From assembly GCA_031395485.1 (NCBI GenBank), contig JANNUS010000017.1, positions 181,715 to 245,714 on the forward strand: 64,000 nt of DNA. The letters run 5' to 3'. Position 1 is the stretch's first letter, and the number at the start of each line of letters is the position of its first letter. The translations under genes and the position numbers were made by a program. Source of the stretch: UBA2336 sp031395485. Lineage in GTDB: Bacteria > Bacteroidota > Bacteroidia > Cytophagales > Cyclobacteriaceae. Positions 48,345-58,217 of this stretch are shown here, in pieces. The notes beneath the pieces are model-generated. The model was given only the letters and a program-made list of their open reading frames with translations, did no database searches and was not told the DNA's origin.

Positions 48345-50078
48345 CTATTGTGGCTTACGAATTTTAAGACTTTCACCAGCAGTAAGGGCAAAATCCTTTT
48401 TTTGGTTCCAATCCATAAGCTCTTTTATGGATACTCCATATTGCCGAGCAACGCTAAATAAAGTATCAGAAGGCTTCACCAAATGAATAACGTTTTCGGG
48501 TTGCACCCCTACTGGCGTGTTAACAGGATTTAGCGTGTTAAGATATAAAACTTGTCCAGGCTTAATTCCTGCCTCTAACGTAAGGCTGTTCCATTTTACT
48601 ATTTCCATTACATCAACCTGATAACGCTTTGCAATCGAATACAAGGTTTCTCCAGCGATAACAATATGCTTTGTTGGCTTTTGTAATACCTCCAAGGCTA
48701 TCGGCTCCTGTCTTATAGTAACCAAGTCTTTATTAGTACTTAGTGAGTCGATACTCTTGGACATCGTTGTAACAACGAGTTGTTCTTTTTGAGGTTCGAT
48801 AGCCCAATTAAAAGACTCTGTTGGATCAACCTCTGCTATTTCAGAGACGCTCACACTAGCTGAGCTCGGCTTCCTTCCCGAAAGAAAAATGATTACTCCC
48901 TCCTGTACACTCGTTGATTCCAGTTGATTGTATCGTTGCAGCTTTCGAAGCTGAACTCCATATTTCTGACTTATGAACCAAAGGGTTTCACCTTTTCGGG
49001 TTATATGTTGAGGGACTACAGCTCGCGGCCTTTTCTTTTTTAAATAATAGAAATTTCCGGGTACTAGTTTATCACTGATTGAAAGATCGTTACATTTTAA
49101 AAAGTAGGATAAATCAATGTCTGCTCGCGTTACAAAAGCAGTAGCAGTTTCATTTTCTTTGGCTTTCATGGCTTTAATGCCATTTAAGGTCAAAATTTCA
49201 TTACTGGATGAGGTAGGTTTTACTATTGCCTGCAAAACAGGTTCGGCTATTTTAGTTGCCTTTGCAGTAGCCTCTATTAACGCTTTACCATCGCCAGGAA
49301 TGATAACGGTGTAGGATTTATCGCCAGGAATATATTCTGTGCGTACCCATGTATTATAAGCTTTAAGTTCTGCGGCAGGAAGAGCGAACTCGCGCGCCAA
49401 TTCATCAACTGATTTTCTACTATTATTAACCCATGGAATAACTATAAGAGTTCCAGCGCCTTTAACAATATTTTCGTAGGCAACTTTGTGCGCTAGAAAT
49501 TTCTTAACATACCAATACGTCTTACTGGTAATCTCCATGTGTTTAACACCACCTTCAAAATTCTTAACAGATTGAAGAACACCTCCTGCGCCCATTTGGT
49601 ATGCCTGCAATGCATAAAGCCAATTATTAAAATAATAGTTATTTTTCTTAAAATATTTTGCGGCCGCCCGTGAGGAGGATACAATATTCATCCGCTCATC
49701 AATTTCCTGATCAACCCGCAAACCCATTTCAATTGCAGTGAAGTCTTTAAACTGCCAGAACCCGACAGCATTGGAGACGGAAACAGCATTGCTGATAAGC
49801 GCGCTCTCTTGTAATACAAGATATTTAAAATCATCCGGCACCCGCTCTTCTTCAAAAATTTTCTCAATGATCGGAAAATAGGTTTTAGCGCGATCAGCCT
49901 TAATGGCTAAATGTTTGGGAGATCGTATAAGCGCGTCAACATCTTTCTGAATTTCTCTTCGTGCATCATCGCGTATCGTTAAGGTCATACCTGCGAATTG
50001 CATTTTATGGGGAACCTGCACAGGTTGCGCCATAGCGAAGGTCGAAAAAAACACAAACACCGCGGCTGTAAACTTCAT
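48345..50078 (-). CDS. MltD-like lytic transglycosylase with LysM repeats
   Basis: 577 residues. Signal peptide, then an SLT domain (about 60-215) with FKYLVLQESALISNAVS (catalytic Glu), AVGFWQFKDFTA and YALQAYQMGAGGV. Three LysM peptidoglycan-binding modules follow: HITRKGETLWFISQKYGVQL (about 357), KHIVIAGETLYSIAKRYQVD (about 468) and IHLVKPSDTLFSVARQYGVS (about 532). It cleaves glycan strands in the periplasm, as MltD does in cell-wall turnover. Upstream of the regulator gene on the same strand. Confidence 0.9.
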   Translation of the reverse strand: MKFTAAVFVFFSTFAMAQPVQVPHKMQFAGMTLTIRDDARREIQKDVDALIRSPKHLAIKADRAKTYFPIIEKIFEEERVPDDFKYLVLQESALISNAVSVSNAVGFWQFKDFTAIEMGLRVDQEIDERMNIVSSSRAAAKYFKKNNYYFNNWLYALQAYQMGAGGVLQSVKNFEGGVKHMEITSKTYWYVKKFLAHKVAYENIVKGAGTLIVIPWVNNSRKSVDELAREFALPAAELKAYNTWVRTEYIPGDKSYTVIIPGDGKALIEATAKATKIAEPVLQAIVKPTSSSNEILTLNGIKAMKAKENETATAFVTRADIDLSYFLKCNDLSISDKLVPGNFYYLKKKRPRAVVPQHITRKGETLWFISQKYGVQLRKLQRYNQLESTSVQEGVIIFLSGRKPSSASVSVSEIAEVDPTESFNWAIEPQKEQLVVTTMSKSIDSLSTNKDLVTIRQEPIALEVLQKPTKHIVIAGETLYSIAKRYQVDVMEIVKWNSLTLEAGIKPGQVLYLNTLNPVNTPVGVQPENVIHLVKPSDTLFSVARQYGVSIKELMDWNQKKDFALTAGESLKIRKPQ

Positions 50079-50115
50079 TGTTAAGTAGTTTAAAAAATAA
50101 GCAGCTCTAAAAAAT

Positions 50116-50757
50116 CTATTCCGCTACTTTCCGTATCATCATTATTCCATCGCGCACGGGCAACAACACATTTTCAACGCGTATGTCGCTTTGTATTTTA
50201 TCGTTAAATTCTTTTATCGACCGCGTGTCTTTATCCGGTTTTTCATCCAGCACTTTACCACTCCACAATACGTTATCGACAAGGATGTATCCACCCAAAG
50301 GTACGCGATTGATAACCAAATCGTAGTAGCGCAGATAATTTTCTTTATCAGCATCAATAAATACGAGATCGAAACTCATTTGCAGCGTTGGTATTATTTC
50401 AATTGCATTTCCTACTTTATAGTCAATTGCCTCCTCAAATCGAGAAGCTTTAAAATATCCGCGCACCGTGTTCTCTAATTCTTCGTTAATATCAATAGTG
50501 ATAAGCCTTCCGCCTGGCCGCAAGCCCTCTGCCAAACAAATTGCGCTATAACCAGTATAGGTTCCTATCTCAAGAATATACGTTGGCTTAATCATGTGAC
50601 TGATCATACACAAAATTCTTCCTTGCATATGGCCCGATAACATACGGGGCATTAGTACATGAGCATGTGTATGACGGCTAACAACTTTTAGTATGTCGCT
50701 TTCCTGCGAAGTGTGTGCTTCAGCATATTTTTGAATTGGTAATGGTATAAACTCCAT
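50116..50757 (-). CDS. Class I SAM-dependent O-methyltransferase
   Basis: 213 residues of the COMT/caffeoyl-CoA O-methyltransferase type: YILEIGTYTGYSAICLAEGL (SAM-binding motif I), GGRLITIDINEE, FDLVFIDADKENY (metal-binding Asp), and LGGYILVDNVLWSGKVLD. Transfers methyl from SAM to a hydroxyl group in a Mg-dependent manner; substrate unknown. The start lies 8 bp after the stop of the M16 peptidase gene, so they are cotranscribed. Confidence 0.92.
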   Translation of the reverse strand: MEFIPLPIQKYAEAHTSQESDILKVVSRHTHAHVLMPRMLSGHMQGRILCMISHMIKPTYILEIGTYTGYSAICLAEGLRPGGRLITIDINEELENTVRGYFKASRFEEAIDYKVGNAIEIIPTLQMSFDLVFIDADKENYLRYYDLVINRVPLGGYILVDNVLWSGKVLDEKPDKDTRSIKEFNDKIQSDIRVENVLLPVRDGIMMIRKVAE

Positions 50758-50765
50758 GAACTTTA

Positions 50766-51998
50766 CTATTTAACGGGTAGCATTTTTAAGTAACTCAGTG
50801 ATTTAGGGTCAAACATTTCTTGCGCTATCAAAAGTAATTTACCCGCATCTATTTGTTGTATCTCTTGAAATATTTCTTCCATGGTTGGTACACTTCCCCG
50901 GTTAAGTATACTGCGACCCATCATCATCATATGACTTAAATTGTTTTCTTCCGACATGGCCAGTTGTCCTTTTATTTGCTCTTTAGCAGCTTTCAATTGC
51001 CTAAAGCTTAACGGTTTTTCACAAAACTTATTCAATTCCTGCTGTACGAGTTTAACAGCCTTTTCTAATTGCCTTGGGTCGGTACCAAAAAAAACCGCAA
51101 ACATTCCGGTATCGGTATACGAGATGTAATGAGCATCAATAGAATAAACGAAACCATATTTCTCTCGTAATGATAAGTTCAGTCTGGAGTTCATTCCAGG
51201 CCCGCCCAACATATTTACCAACATGAAAAAGGGAATGCGATTTTCATGAAGCATTGGATAAGCATCTCTCCCGATCGCACATTTGGCCTGCTTTACAGAA
51301 CGAAAGAGTTCCTTTTCGCGAGGTTGATATGGGATTGCTCTCTTTCGCTTCACTTTTCGGGAAGTTTTACCAACGTCAAAATATTTTCGGGTTAGTTTCT
51401 CAATAGTGTCTACCGAAATATCTCCTACACAACTGAAAACAACTCGTTGTGTGTCGATATGGTCTTTAAAGAAAGAGAGGAAGTCTTTACGCTTAAATGA
51501 TTTTATGGTTTCAGGCTTGCCCAATATGTTCATCCCCATTGGGTGACTCTTGTATATAATGGCTTCAAATTCATCCTGAAGAGAATCATCGGGGTTGTCG
51601 AGGTACATAGCCATTTCCTCCAGAATAACTCCTCTTTCCTTTTCAATTTGCGCCACTGGAAAAATAGAATTGAAAGTGATGTCAGACAATACATCGATGG
51701 CTCTTTCGGCATACTGATCGCGAACGGAAGCAAAGAAAACCACTCGCTCTTTATCGGTGAATGCGTTAAGCTCACCCCCTATTGAATCCAAGCTGCTTAT
51801 TATATGAAAAGAACTTCGTTTTGAAGTGCCCTTAAATGCCATGTGCTCCCAAAAGTGAGCGATCCCTTGATTTGCGGTATGCTCATCACGGCTACCTACA
51901 TCGAGGAAGACTCCACAATGAAAAATTTTTGTTGATGCAACCCGCTGATACACGACACGTATACCATTTGAAAGAGTGAAGTTATGTTGATTTTCCAT
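50766..51998 (-). CDS. M16 family zinc peptidase
   Basis: About 410 residues. The inverted zinc motif HFWEH (in GIAHFWEHMAFKGTSKR, about 42-48) and the third ligand region ERGVILEEMAMYLDNPDD are intact, followed by the second M16 half with GGPGMNSRLNLSLREKYGFVYSI. Similar to processing-peptidase-like PqqL/YmxG proteins. Cytoplasmic, since no signal peptide is seen from ATG 51998; the frame extends to 52037 but MENQHNFTLSNGIRVVYQ is the family beginning. Cotranscribed with the methyltransferase. Confidence 0.92.
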   Translation of the reverse strand: MENQHNFTLSNGIRVVYQRVASTKIFHCGVFLDVGSRDEHTANQGIAHFWEHMAFKGTSKRSSFHIISSLDSIGGELNAFTDKERVVFFASVRDQYAERAIDVLSDITFNSIFPVAQIEKERGVILEEMAMYLDNPDDSLQDEFEAIIYKSHPMGMNILGKPETIKSFKRKDFLSFFKDHIDTQRVVFSCVGDISVDTIEKLTRKYFDVGKTSRKVKRKRAIPYQPREKELFRSVKQAKCAIGRDAYPMLHENRIPFFMLVNMLGGPGMNSRLNLSLREKYGFVYSIDAHYISYTDTGMFAVFFGTDPRQLEKAVKLVQQELNKFCEKPLSFRQLKAAKEQIKGQLAMSEENNLSHMMMMGRSILNRGSVPTMEEIFQEIQQIDAGKLLLIAQEMFDPKSLSYLKMLPVK

Positions 51999-52144
51999 GT
52001 AGGCTGCAAAATTACTCCTTTCAGAATACCGTCCCAACTATGAACACCAATGCCCGCTTGCGGTCGAAAGCTTGACATTTAATTCTATTTCTTGCTATAA
52101 TTCAGAATCAATTTAACTGGCACACGGATTGTAACTTTTTCTTT

Positions 52145-52399
52145 ATGGATACTCAAAAAGTCAAAACCTGCTTTACCATTAGCTTTTCGGATGAACAATT
52201 TAACCGTGCGAAAACTTATGTTGATGATATGAAGCGACACCCGAATCGGGTATTTTGGAAAGGTAAGCATGGAAAAACCGACAATGAGCTTATCATTGAA
52301 CAAATTGCACATCGCATACTTTCTGGATTTTATAATGACGATCCGTTAAACGCGGCAAGAAACATTGTGCGAATGGATAGCGCAATCAATGGTAATTAA
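52145..52399 (+). CDS. Small protein of unknown function
   Basis: 84 residues, soluble, basic: KVKTCFTISFSDEQFNRAKTY, DMKRHPNRVFWKGKHGKTDN, ELIIEQIAHRILSGFY, then NAARNIVRMDS. It appears compact alpha/beta. No domain recognised. TAACTTTTT just upstream resembles a -7 element, so it is probably expressed. Convergent with the nucleoside phosphorylase gene, 4 bp between stops. Confidence 0.6.
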   Translation: MDTQKVKTCFTISFSDEQFNRAKTYVDDMKRHPNRVFWKGKHGKTDNELIIEQIAHRILSGFYNDDPLNAARNIVRMDSAINGN

Positions 52400-52403
52400 T
52401 GTG

Positions 52404-53264
52404 TTAGATTCTTTCTAACACTTTTTTAATAAGCGAATCAATAACCTTATCAGGGTCTTTTGAAAATTTGTTCTTTACCCTGTTGGCAATAATGGCGTTT
52501 ACACTTAATACCTCATGGCCTAATAATCGAGCCATTGCATAATAACCGGCTGTTTCCATTTCAAAATTTGTAAGCCAGAAATCACTGCTCTTGTTGTGAT
52601 AGTAGTTTAAATCTTCAAACAATTTCGACATGCGGGTAGCGGCTCGTACTTTTCTTCCTTGCGGAGCATAAAACCCCGGAGTGGTGACGGTGTTCCCAGA
52701 AATCATATCCGCGCAAATTTGCTTTTGCAAAAGCTCCGATCCTTTAACTACATAGGGGATAAAGGGCAATGAACATTTCAGTTGGATGTCTTCGGCAATC
52801 TTTTTTTCAAACGAGTCCATTGGTAAGTCATAAAACTGCATCAGGTTATCAAGCCCAACAGCATAATTAGAAAAAAGATGCGATCCCAGCGGTACATCTT
52901 CCTGCAAGGCACCGGATGTACCGATGCGTACAATTTTCAATTTTTTCTTCCGCACCTTTGGCTCCCGGGTTTTTAAATCAATATTAACAAGCGCATCAAT
53001 TTCAGTTAAGAAAATTTCAACATTATCGGTTCCTATTCCGGTACTGATCACTGTTATCTTTTTTCCATTGAACGTGCCCACATGTGTAATAAACTCACGC
53101 TTGTTCATTTCAAATTCAACTTCATCAAAGTATTGACTCACTTTATACACCCGGCTAGGGTCGCCCACGGTTATAATTGTATCGGAAATATGTTTCGGTA
53201 ATAAATTTAGGTGATAGACACTTCCATCGCGATTAAGTATCAGATCGGTCTCAGATATTCTCAT
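52404..53264 (-). CDS. Nucleoside phosphorylase (uridine phosphorylase-like)
   Basis: 286 residues of the PNP/UDP family: DTIITVGDPSRVYKVSQYFD (phosphate-binding GDP-x-R), FITHVGTFNGKKITVISTGIG, IVRIGTSGALQEDVPLGSHL, and NFEMETAGYYAMARLLGHE (the E-M-E ribose-binding motif). It cleaves nucleosides with phosphate to free base and ribose-1-phosphate in salvage; uridine is likely but not shown. It starts 17 bp after the acetyltransferase gene, in the same direction. Confidence 0.9.
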   Translation of the reverse strand: MRISETDLILNRDGSVYHLNLLPKHISDTIITVGDPSRVYKVSQYFDEVEFEMNKREFITHVGTFNGKKITVISTGIGTDNVEIFLTEIDALVNIDLKTREPKVRKKKLKIVRIGTSGALQEDVPLGSHLFSNYAVGLDNLMQFYDLPMDSFEKKIAEDIQLKCSLPFIPYVVKGSELLQKQICADMISGNTVTTPGFYAPQGRKVRAATRMSKLFEDLNYYHNKSSDFWLTNFEMETAGYYAMARLLGHEVLSVNAIIANRVKNKFSKDPDKVIDSLIKKVLERI

Positions 53265-53281
53265 AAGTCAATATTCCTGAT

Positions 53282-53920
53282 TCAACCCTTTACAGTTTGT
53301 GCCGGATTCCCAAATACTGTTTCACCGGATTTTACCGGACCTATAACGACCGACCCAGCGCCAATGCGAGCACCTTTACCCACTGTTACTCCCGATACAA
53401 TCGTAACACCCGAACCAATAAATGCTTCTTCCTCAATTTTTACCCCTGCACTGATTATACAACCCATGCCAAGCTGAACGAAGTCGCTCAACGAGACCTC
53501 CGCTCCAATAACGCAACCTGCCTGAAGCAGACAATGACTTGAAATCTTAGTACCCGCACCAATACTAACTCCCTGATCAATAAAATTGCCATACCCTAAT
53601 TCAACATGCGTTGCAATAACGGCATCTTTATGAATAGCGTTTACGGGCTGAACATGGCGCACCTCTTGTAGCATGGTAACCAGGCTTTTCCGCAGCCTAT
53701 TATCATCGACTGCAATAAACGCTTCACACTTTTTTCCAATGAGTTTTAAAAAACCATCGTCATCTGTACTGCCTAAAATAAATGTTTCATCAAGTTCCTT
53801 ACTGTGCAGGGCTTTATTGTCATCTAAAAATCCGTATACCACATTTCCATTCACTTCAAAAATCTCTTTTGCGGATCGGCCAAGATAATTAGCACCAAAA
53901 ATTATTACTGGGTTTTTCAT
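53282..53920 (-). CDS. PglD/NeuD-like hexapeptide acetyltransferase
   Basis: 212 residues. The N-terminal Rossmann-like part (VIIFGANYLGRSAKEIFEVN, FLDDNKALHSKELDETFILG) binds the sugar nucleotide in PglD-type enzymes; the C-terminal left-handed beta-helix has hexapeptide repeats (GAGTKISSHCLLQAGCVIGA, GMGCIISAGVKIEEEAFIGS, GVTVGKGARIGAGSVVIGP). The catalytic His of PglD appears replaced here (AIHKDAVIATHVEL). It probably acetylates an amino sugar for surface glycan. A TACCTTTA element at 53944-53937 may be its promoter. Confidence 0.82.
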   Translation of the reverse strand: MKNPVIIFGANYLGRSAKEIFEVNGNVVYGFLDDNKALHSKELDETFILGSTDDDGFLKLIGKKCEAFIAVDDNRLRKSLVTMLQEVRHVQPVNAIHKDAVIATHVELGYGNFIDQGVSIGAGTKISSHCLLQAGCVIGAEVSLSDFVQLGMGCIISAGVKIEEEAFIGSGVTIVSGVTVGKGARIGAGSVVIGPVKSGETVFGNPAQTVKG

Positions 53921-53954
53921 ACGATCGAATAATTAGTAAAGGTAGCTGTCAGGT

Positions 53955-55217
53955 TTAATCCTCCGCTATGTAAACATTAAATAATTTTGCTAATGGTTTG
54001 ATAACTGAACGTTGACTTGCCAGCAACATCACAAGAAAGGGCAGAAATCCAATCCGATAACGGACGAGCGTTCCAAAATTTGGTGATGAAATCGAAAGGA
54101 GTAAACATAAAACAAGGCAGTACGTGAGGATGGCCATAATCAAGACACGATTAGGTGAGTTTTTAATATTACCGATGGATTTTATAGCGACTATTGAAAA
54201 TGACAATAAAAATAAATTCTCCACTGCAGCAAGGATCTTTAACATAGTATTAGCCTCCCAAATAAATGGCCTGAACAATCCTGAAATCAAGGCTAAGGGA
54301 GCGTTAATAAAAATACTCCAGCCCGTAGTCAACTTGTAGTACTGAATAATATCATCCGGGTTAGAGTTCTTCAATACCATTTCATTATTAGACGCCAGCA
54401 CATCCGCAATCTTATGAATGGAGAAATTGGGGTGCCCAAAGCTCACTACGAAAACCGCCAGCAATACTATAGAAAACCAAATCGTTACCTCTTTTGAAAA
54501 TTGGTTAACGCTGCGCGTCTCCGTAATTTTTCTTGTAAACCATGTAGCGAGTAGAATCGGAATAAATAAACCGATATAATAATATTTCAAATTCCACACG
54601 ATCCAAATTGCAAATACACCTGCTAAAACCTGAACCACCGTGATTCTATGCTTAAACCAAACCTGAAGAAATAATGAGGCAAGATAAAATAGACCAGCCA
54701 TTGCTAGTGATTCCTTAATGATACCAGAAGCCCAGAAAACGCACGATGGAAAAAATAGAAAAGCTATAGCTGCTGAAACTCCTAACCGGGGAATGTGCTG
54801 CCACACTATTTTTGTTAATCGCCAGGCTGCTAAAAAAGAAATGAATGAAAAATAAAGCGAGGCTATCCAATAGTTATCGTAGGTAAGCAGCGCAAACAAA
54901 CTCGTTATCTTGACAAAGAAAATTGTACGATCGATGCCAAGAAAATACCCCTCAGGGGAGCTTCCTAAAAATTCAAAATAACCCACCAAATCAGTCCGAG
55001 CCATTAAGCTTAGCTCAAGTGCCCACTCAAACATTGAAAAAGTATCGCTGGTGGTGTAGGAAATAGCATAAATGATTCCTACCAATATGCCTGCCGAAAG
55101 TTTTGCGGCTAATGCAGGCCAGAAAAACTTTCTCATTATACCGGGCTCTTGTTTCCATATCCACCATGAAATACCAAGGATAAAAAGAATGTTAAGTACT
55201 TGAACGAACGTTTGCAT
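53955..55217 (-). CDS. Polytopic membrane protein, possible glycan-pathway
   Basis: About 420 residues with some ten membrane helices (for example FVQVLNILFILGISWWIW, FFWPALAAKLSAGILVGIIY, AAIAFLFFPSCVFWASGIIK, VLIMAILTYCLVLCLLLSIS). It has a large loop after helix 2 with DRTIFFVKITSLFALLTYDNYW. It looks like the GT-C or O-antigen-polymerase-like membrane proteins of surface polysaccharide loci, but I see no decisive motif. ATG 55217 follows the DUF2851 stop by 2 bp, so it is cotranscribed; the frame can be extended into that gene but not plausibly. Confidence 0.65.
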   Translation of the reverse strand: MQTFVQVLNILFILGISWWIWKQEPGIMRKFFWPALAAKLSAGILVGIIYAISYTTSDTFSMFEWALELSLMARTDLVGYFEFLGSSPEGYFLGIDRTIFFVKITSLFALLTYDNYWIASLYFSFISFLAAWRLTKIVWQHIPRLGVSAAIAFLFFPSCVFWASGIIKESLAMAGLFYLASLFLQVWFKHRITVVQVLAGVFAIWIVWNLKYYYIGLFIPILLATWFTRKITETRSVNQFSKEVTIWFSIVLLAVFVVSFGHPNFSIHKIADVLASNNEMVLKNSNPDDIIQYYKLTTGWSIFINAPLALISGLFRPFIWEANTMLKILAAVENLFLLSFSIVAIKSIGNIKNSPNRVLIMAILTYCLVLCLLLSISSPNFGTLVRYRIGFLPFLVMLLASQRSVIKPLAKLFNVYIAED

Positions 55218-55219
55218 TA

Positions 55220-56497
55220 TCAAGCTTTTATAATTGACGCTCCTACTGTACACTCCAAGCACCTACGCTTAACACAAAAGTTATTATATAATTCAATCAA
55301 TCCTTGTGAGTCAAATGCAGAAGTTACTTTATAACCAAGCCCATACCATTCCCTCACTATCCGATTGTTCTCTGCGGGTATCTGTTGCAAAAAATCAACT
55401 GCTCGATCTATATAACGTTGGTCGTCATGCAACTGGCCATACGCAGTAAGTATTGGGGTAATCGTATTGATAATAATATTTTGGACGCTTGATTTTCCAA
55501 GCGCGGAAACAATTGTTTTACTCTTTTTACCCGGTTGATAATGCTGCTGCCAGTATTCGCTTTGAACGACCTCCAGTAATTCAGTTAAATCTTTAATGGA
55601 TATACCATCCAAAATTTTCGAAAAAAGATTTTTTTGCATTTGCAAAAGTGATGCTAGTTGAGCTAACCGAACGGTCGGGAAATTGGCTGGTCGTAGCCGC
55701 ATAAATCTCCATTGCACGACATTCATTTGCTTTGCATCGAGCCTATACTTTTGCCGTAGTAAGTTGTACTCTCTGATTAAGACACGTAGGTATTCATCTT
55801 CCTTTGCCGTTTCTAAAAACCCTGCCTGGCCGAATAAAAGCGCCTCAACCTGGATTGGCTTGTCAAGATGCTTGAGTAATATTTTAAACGGCATTGCTTT
55901 CGCCAACTGAAACATTGGTTCAGCGTTTACTTTAAATCCAAAATTTTTACAAATAAGTTGGTAAAAGGTTTCTTCCCAATTGTTATTATTACTAGCCAGG
56001 ATTTTTTTAACGACCTCTCCTTTGGACTCAAGCCGCTGCACGACCGTTTTGTCAAGCATGGAAAGTTTCGTTATGTCTGAAATTTTAGACCAACTAGTTG
56101 CACATGGTATTGACTCCGCACTGGTAAAAAGTTTTTTATAACGATTCCAGAGGGTAAGATCAACTCGATTTTTCAATTCTAATGTTGGCATAAAACTACC
56201 ATCTGTCCGCTTAATGGGTTTGTCGTTCTCCCAAACAACATGTAGTACTACATTTTCATAAGCCCGATCATTGCTGTGATGGTGGTCGTTCCAACCAGAG
56301 GCCTTGATATGAATCTCTATGCTTCCACGCCACTCAAGGCTTCCCAATTTAATTTTAGCTGCCTCAAAATCAGGGCCTGCATTTGAATTGAGCATGCCGG
56401 GTTGAAATATCTGCAATGCCTCTCCTTCAGATGCTTTTAAATCATCTTTTCTGAAATACTGAAATTGCCAAATGTAATGGAGGAAAGATTCAGTCAA
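55220..56497 (-). CDS. DUF2851 family protein
   Basis: 425 residues: MTESFLHYIWQFQYFRKDDL, then IFQPGMLNSNAGPDFEAAKI, LEWRGSIEIHIKASGWNDHH and YENVVLHVVWEND, the signature of DUF2851, a Bacteroidota family of unknown function. The C-terminal half is helical with three cysteines near the end (FCVKRRCLECTVG). The conserved Asp/Glu/His cluster (GPDFEAA, EIHI, DHHHS) suggests a nuclease-like or metal-dependent core, inferred only. Confidence 0.85.
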   Translation of the reverse strand: MTESFLHYIWQFQYFRKDDLKASEGEALQIFQPGMLNSNAGPDFEAAKIKLGSLEWRGSIEIHIKASGWNDHHHSNDRAYENVVLHVVWENDKPIKRTDGSFMPTLELKNRVDLTLWNRYKKLFTSAESIPCATSWSKISDITKLSMLDKTVVQRLESKGEVVKKILASNNNNWEETFYQLICKNFGFKVNAEPMFQLAKAMPFKILLKHLDKPIQVEALLFGQAGFLETAKEDEYLRVLIREYNLLRQKYRLDAKQMNVVQWRFMRLRPANFPTVRLAQLASLLQMQKNLFSKILDGISIKDLTELLEVVQSEYWQQHYQPGKKSKTIVSALGKSSVQNIIINTITPILTAYGQLHDDQRYIDRAVDFLQQIPAENNRIVREWYGLGYKVTSAFDSQGLIELYNNFCVKRRCLECTVGASIIKA

Positions 56498-56641
56498 GGG
56501 AGTGGCTTTAGATTATCTCTACAAACGTGCTTTACTTCGGCTGATAGGTTTACTATTTACGATTTTGTAAACCAAAAATCAATACGTTGTAGTCGTCAGG
56601 TGCTTCTATGGGGCTCTCCCTAAAGACAGGGTTTAAAAACT

Positions 56642-57463
56642 TTACAAATTAAAATCATTTAAGAGCTTCTCCATTTCATCCTTTACCTTCTTGGCGGCCT
56701 TCTTAGCGGCCGCAGCAAAATCCATTCCCGATGAAGCATAAATAATTGCACGCGATGAATTGACTAGTAATCCGCATTGCTTATTCATTCCGCATTTTGA
56801 AACTTCTTGCAAATCACCGCCCTGTGCACCAATGCCGGGCACGAGGAAAAAATGATCAGGCGCGAGTTTTCTGATCTCCGCTATTTTATCGGCACGGGTG
56901 GCACCTATTACATACATAAGCTGATCGGGCGTTGCCCAGGCTTGCGATTTAAGGATAACCTCCTCGTATAATTTTCTTCCAGTAATTTTTGACTCAATTA
57001 ATTGGAAATCGGCACTACCTATGTTGGAGGTGTGCGCAAGCAGAATCACCCACTTGTCTTTAAACTTTAAAAATGGCTTTACAGAATCTTCACCCATGTA
57101 GGGTGCTACCGTAATGGAATCAAAATTCATCTGCTCAAAAAAAGCTTTCGCATACAACGTTGAGGTGTTACCAATATCGCCACGTTTAGCATCGGCTATG
57201 GTAAAGCAATTGTTGGGTATAAATTCTAGTGTCTTTTGAAGGCTCTCCCACCCTTTTGAACCGAGTGCTTCATAAAATGCAATATTCGGTTTGTAGGCTA
57301 CACAAAATTCATGAGTAGCATCAATGATGTACTTGTTAAATTCAAAAACCGCATCCTTTTCAGAAATTAAGTGGGAAGGAATTTTTTCAAGCTCGGTATC
57401 AAGACCAACACAGAGGTAAGAATTTTTTGTCTTGATTTGCTCAAAGAGCTGTGCACGATTCAT
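56642..57463 (-). CDS. pyrF: Orotidine 5'-phosphate decarboxylase
   Basis: 273 residues of the bacterial long-type OMP decarboxylase: NSYLCVGLDTELEKIPSHL, CVAYKPNIAFYEALGSKGW, CFTIADAKRGDIGNTSTLYA (the DxKxxD catalytic tetrad), and FFLVPGIGAQGGDLQEV. It makes UMP from OMP, the last step of pyrimidine synthesis. Cytoplasmic. The N-terminal start is at the family position. No pyrimidine genes are adjacent except the degenerate dihydroorotase homologue 55 kb away. Confidence 0.96.
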   Translation of the reverse strand: MNRAQLFEQIKTKNSYLCVGLDTELEKIPSHLISEKDAVFEFNKYIIDATHEFCVAYKPNIAFYEALGSKGWESLQKTLEFIPNNCFTIADAKRGDIGNTSTLYAKAFFEQMNFDSITVAPYMGEDSVKPFLKFKDKWVILLAHTSNIGSADFQLIESKITGRKLYEEVILKSQAWATPDQLMYVIGATRADKIAEIRKLAPDHFFLVPGIGAQGGDLQEVSKCGMNKQCGLLVNSSRAIIYASSGMDFAAAAKKAAKKVKDEMEKLLNDFNL

Positions 57464-57525
57464 AGTGCCAAGGTACTAGTTATCGGTTAATCAAAAAACT
57501 ACGATTAACCGATAACTAACAACGC

Positions 57526-58167
57526 TTACCGTAAGTCAATCACCTCAACGCCCGGATATTTCTTGGCATCAAAAGTAAACAACGCATCCGCCACATTTAC
57601 ATTTGGGATAAATTTTGAAATGGTGTATTTATATTTGTTTCCGCCTTTATCGAACATGGTCCAGCTCTGAATGCTCTTATCTTTTTTACCTACCATCATT
57701 TTAATCTTAAAATATTGTGAGTCCTTTTTTTCGGGTACTAAATCAATTTCTTCACACACAACTCCTGCATCTGTGCTTTCACCCAAGTACAGGTACTTGA
57801 ATCCCTTCTTATAAATTTCATAAATTTTGGAAGGGTTAATCTCTTCCGAAGAAGCATCATAATTATCGATGTTGACTTCCTTTGCGGAAGGTAAGTAGGT
57901 CCATACCGTTACGCCATTATTAATAATCTCCTGCTCATCCATCACCAGCTTAAATTTTTCACCTTTTACAGTGATCTTGCCCTTAAAATCTTCTTTAATG
58001 CCCTCGGTTTCGTTGGTCATGCTTGACGTGATGTTGGCTTCGAAAGAAGTATATACCTTATATTTTTTGCTCATCGCGTCCAGGGTCGCTAACGCCTGAG
58101 GATCATATTGTGCTATCGCTAACTGAATAACGAAGAAAGATGCCAGTGTAAAAGAAAATCGTTTCAT
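57526..58167 (-). CDS. LolA-like outer-membrane lipoprotein carrier protein
   Basis: 213 residues. Signal peptide MKRFSFTLASFFVIQLAIAQ, then the LolA/DUF4292-like beta-half-barrel: SFEANITSSMTNETEGIKE, FKGKITVKGEKFKLVMDEQE, INNGVTVWTYLPSAKEVNID, and KMMVGKKDKSIQSWTMFDKG. Periplasmic chaperone of lipoproteins in well-studied species. It lies 50 bp downstream of ftsK, the same order as in many Bacteroidota, with pyrF following. Confidence 0.85.
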   Translation of the reverse strand: MKRFSFTLASFFVIQLAIAQYDPQALATLDAMSKKYKVYTSFEANITSSMTNETEGIKEDFKGKITVKGEKFKLVMDEQEIINNGVTVWTYLPSAKEVNIDNYDASSEEINPSKIYEIYKKGFKYLYLGESTDAGVVCEEIDLVPEKKDSQYFKIKMMVGKKDKSIQSWTMFDKGGNKYKYTISKFIPNVNVADALFTFDAKKYPGVEVIDLR

Positions 58168-58217
58168 TGTGTGCTCTATTTTATAGGGTGTTAATCAGGG
58201 TCGAAGAAAAAATTAGC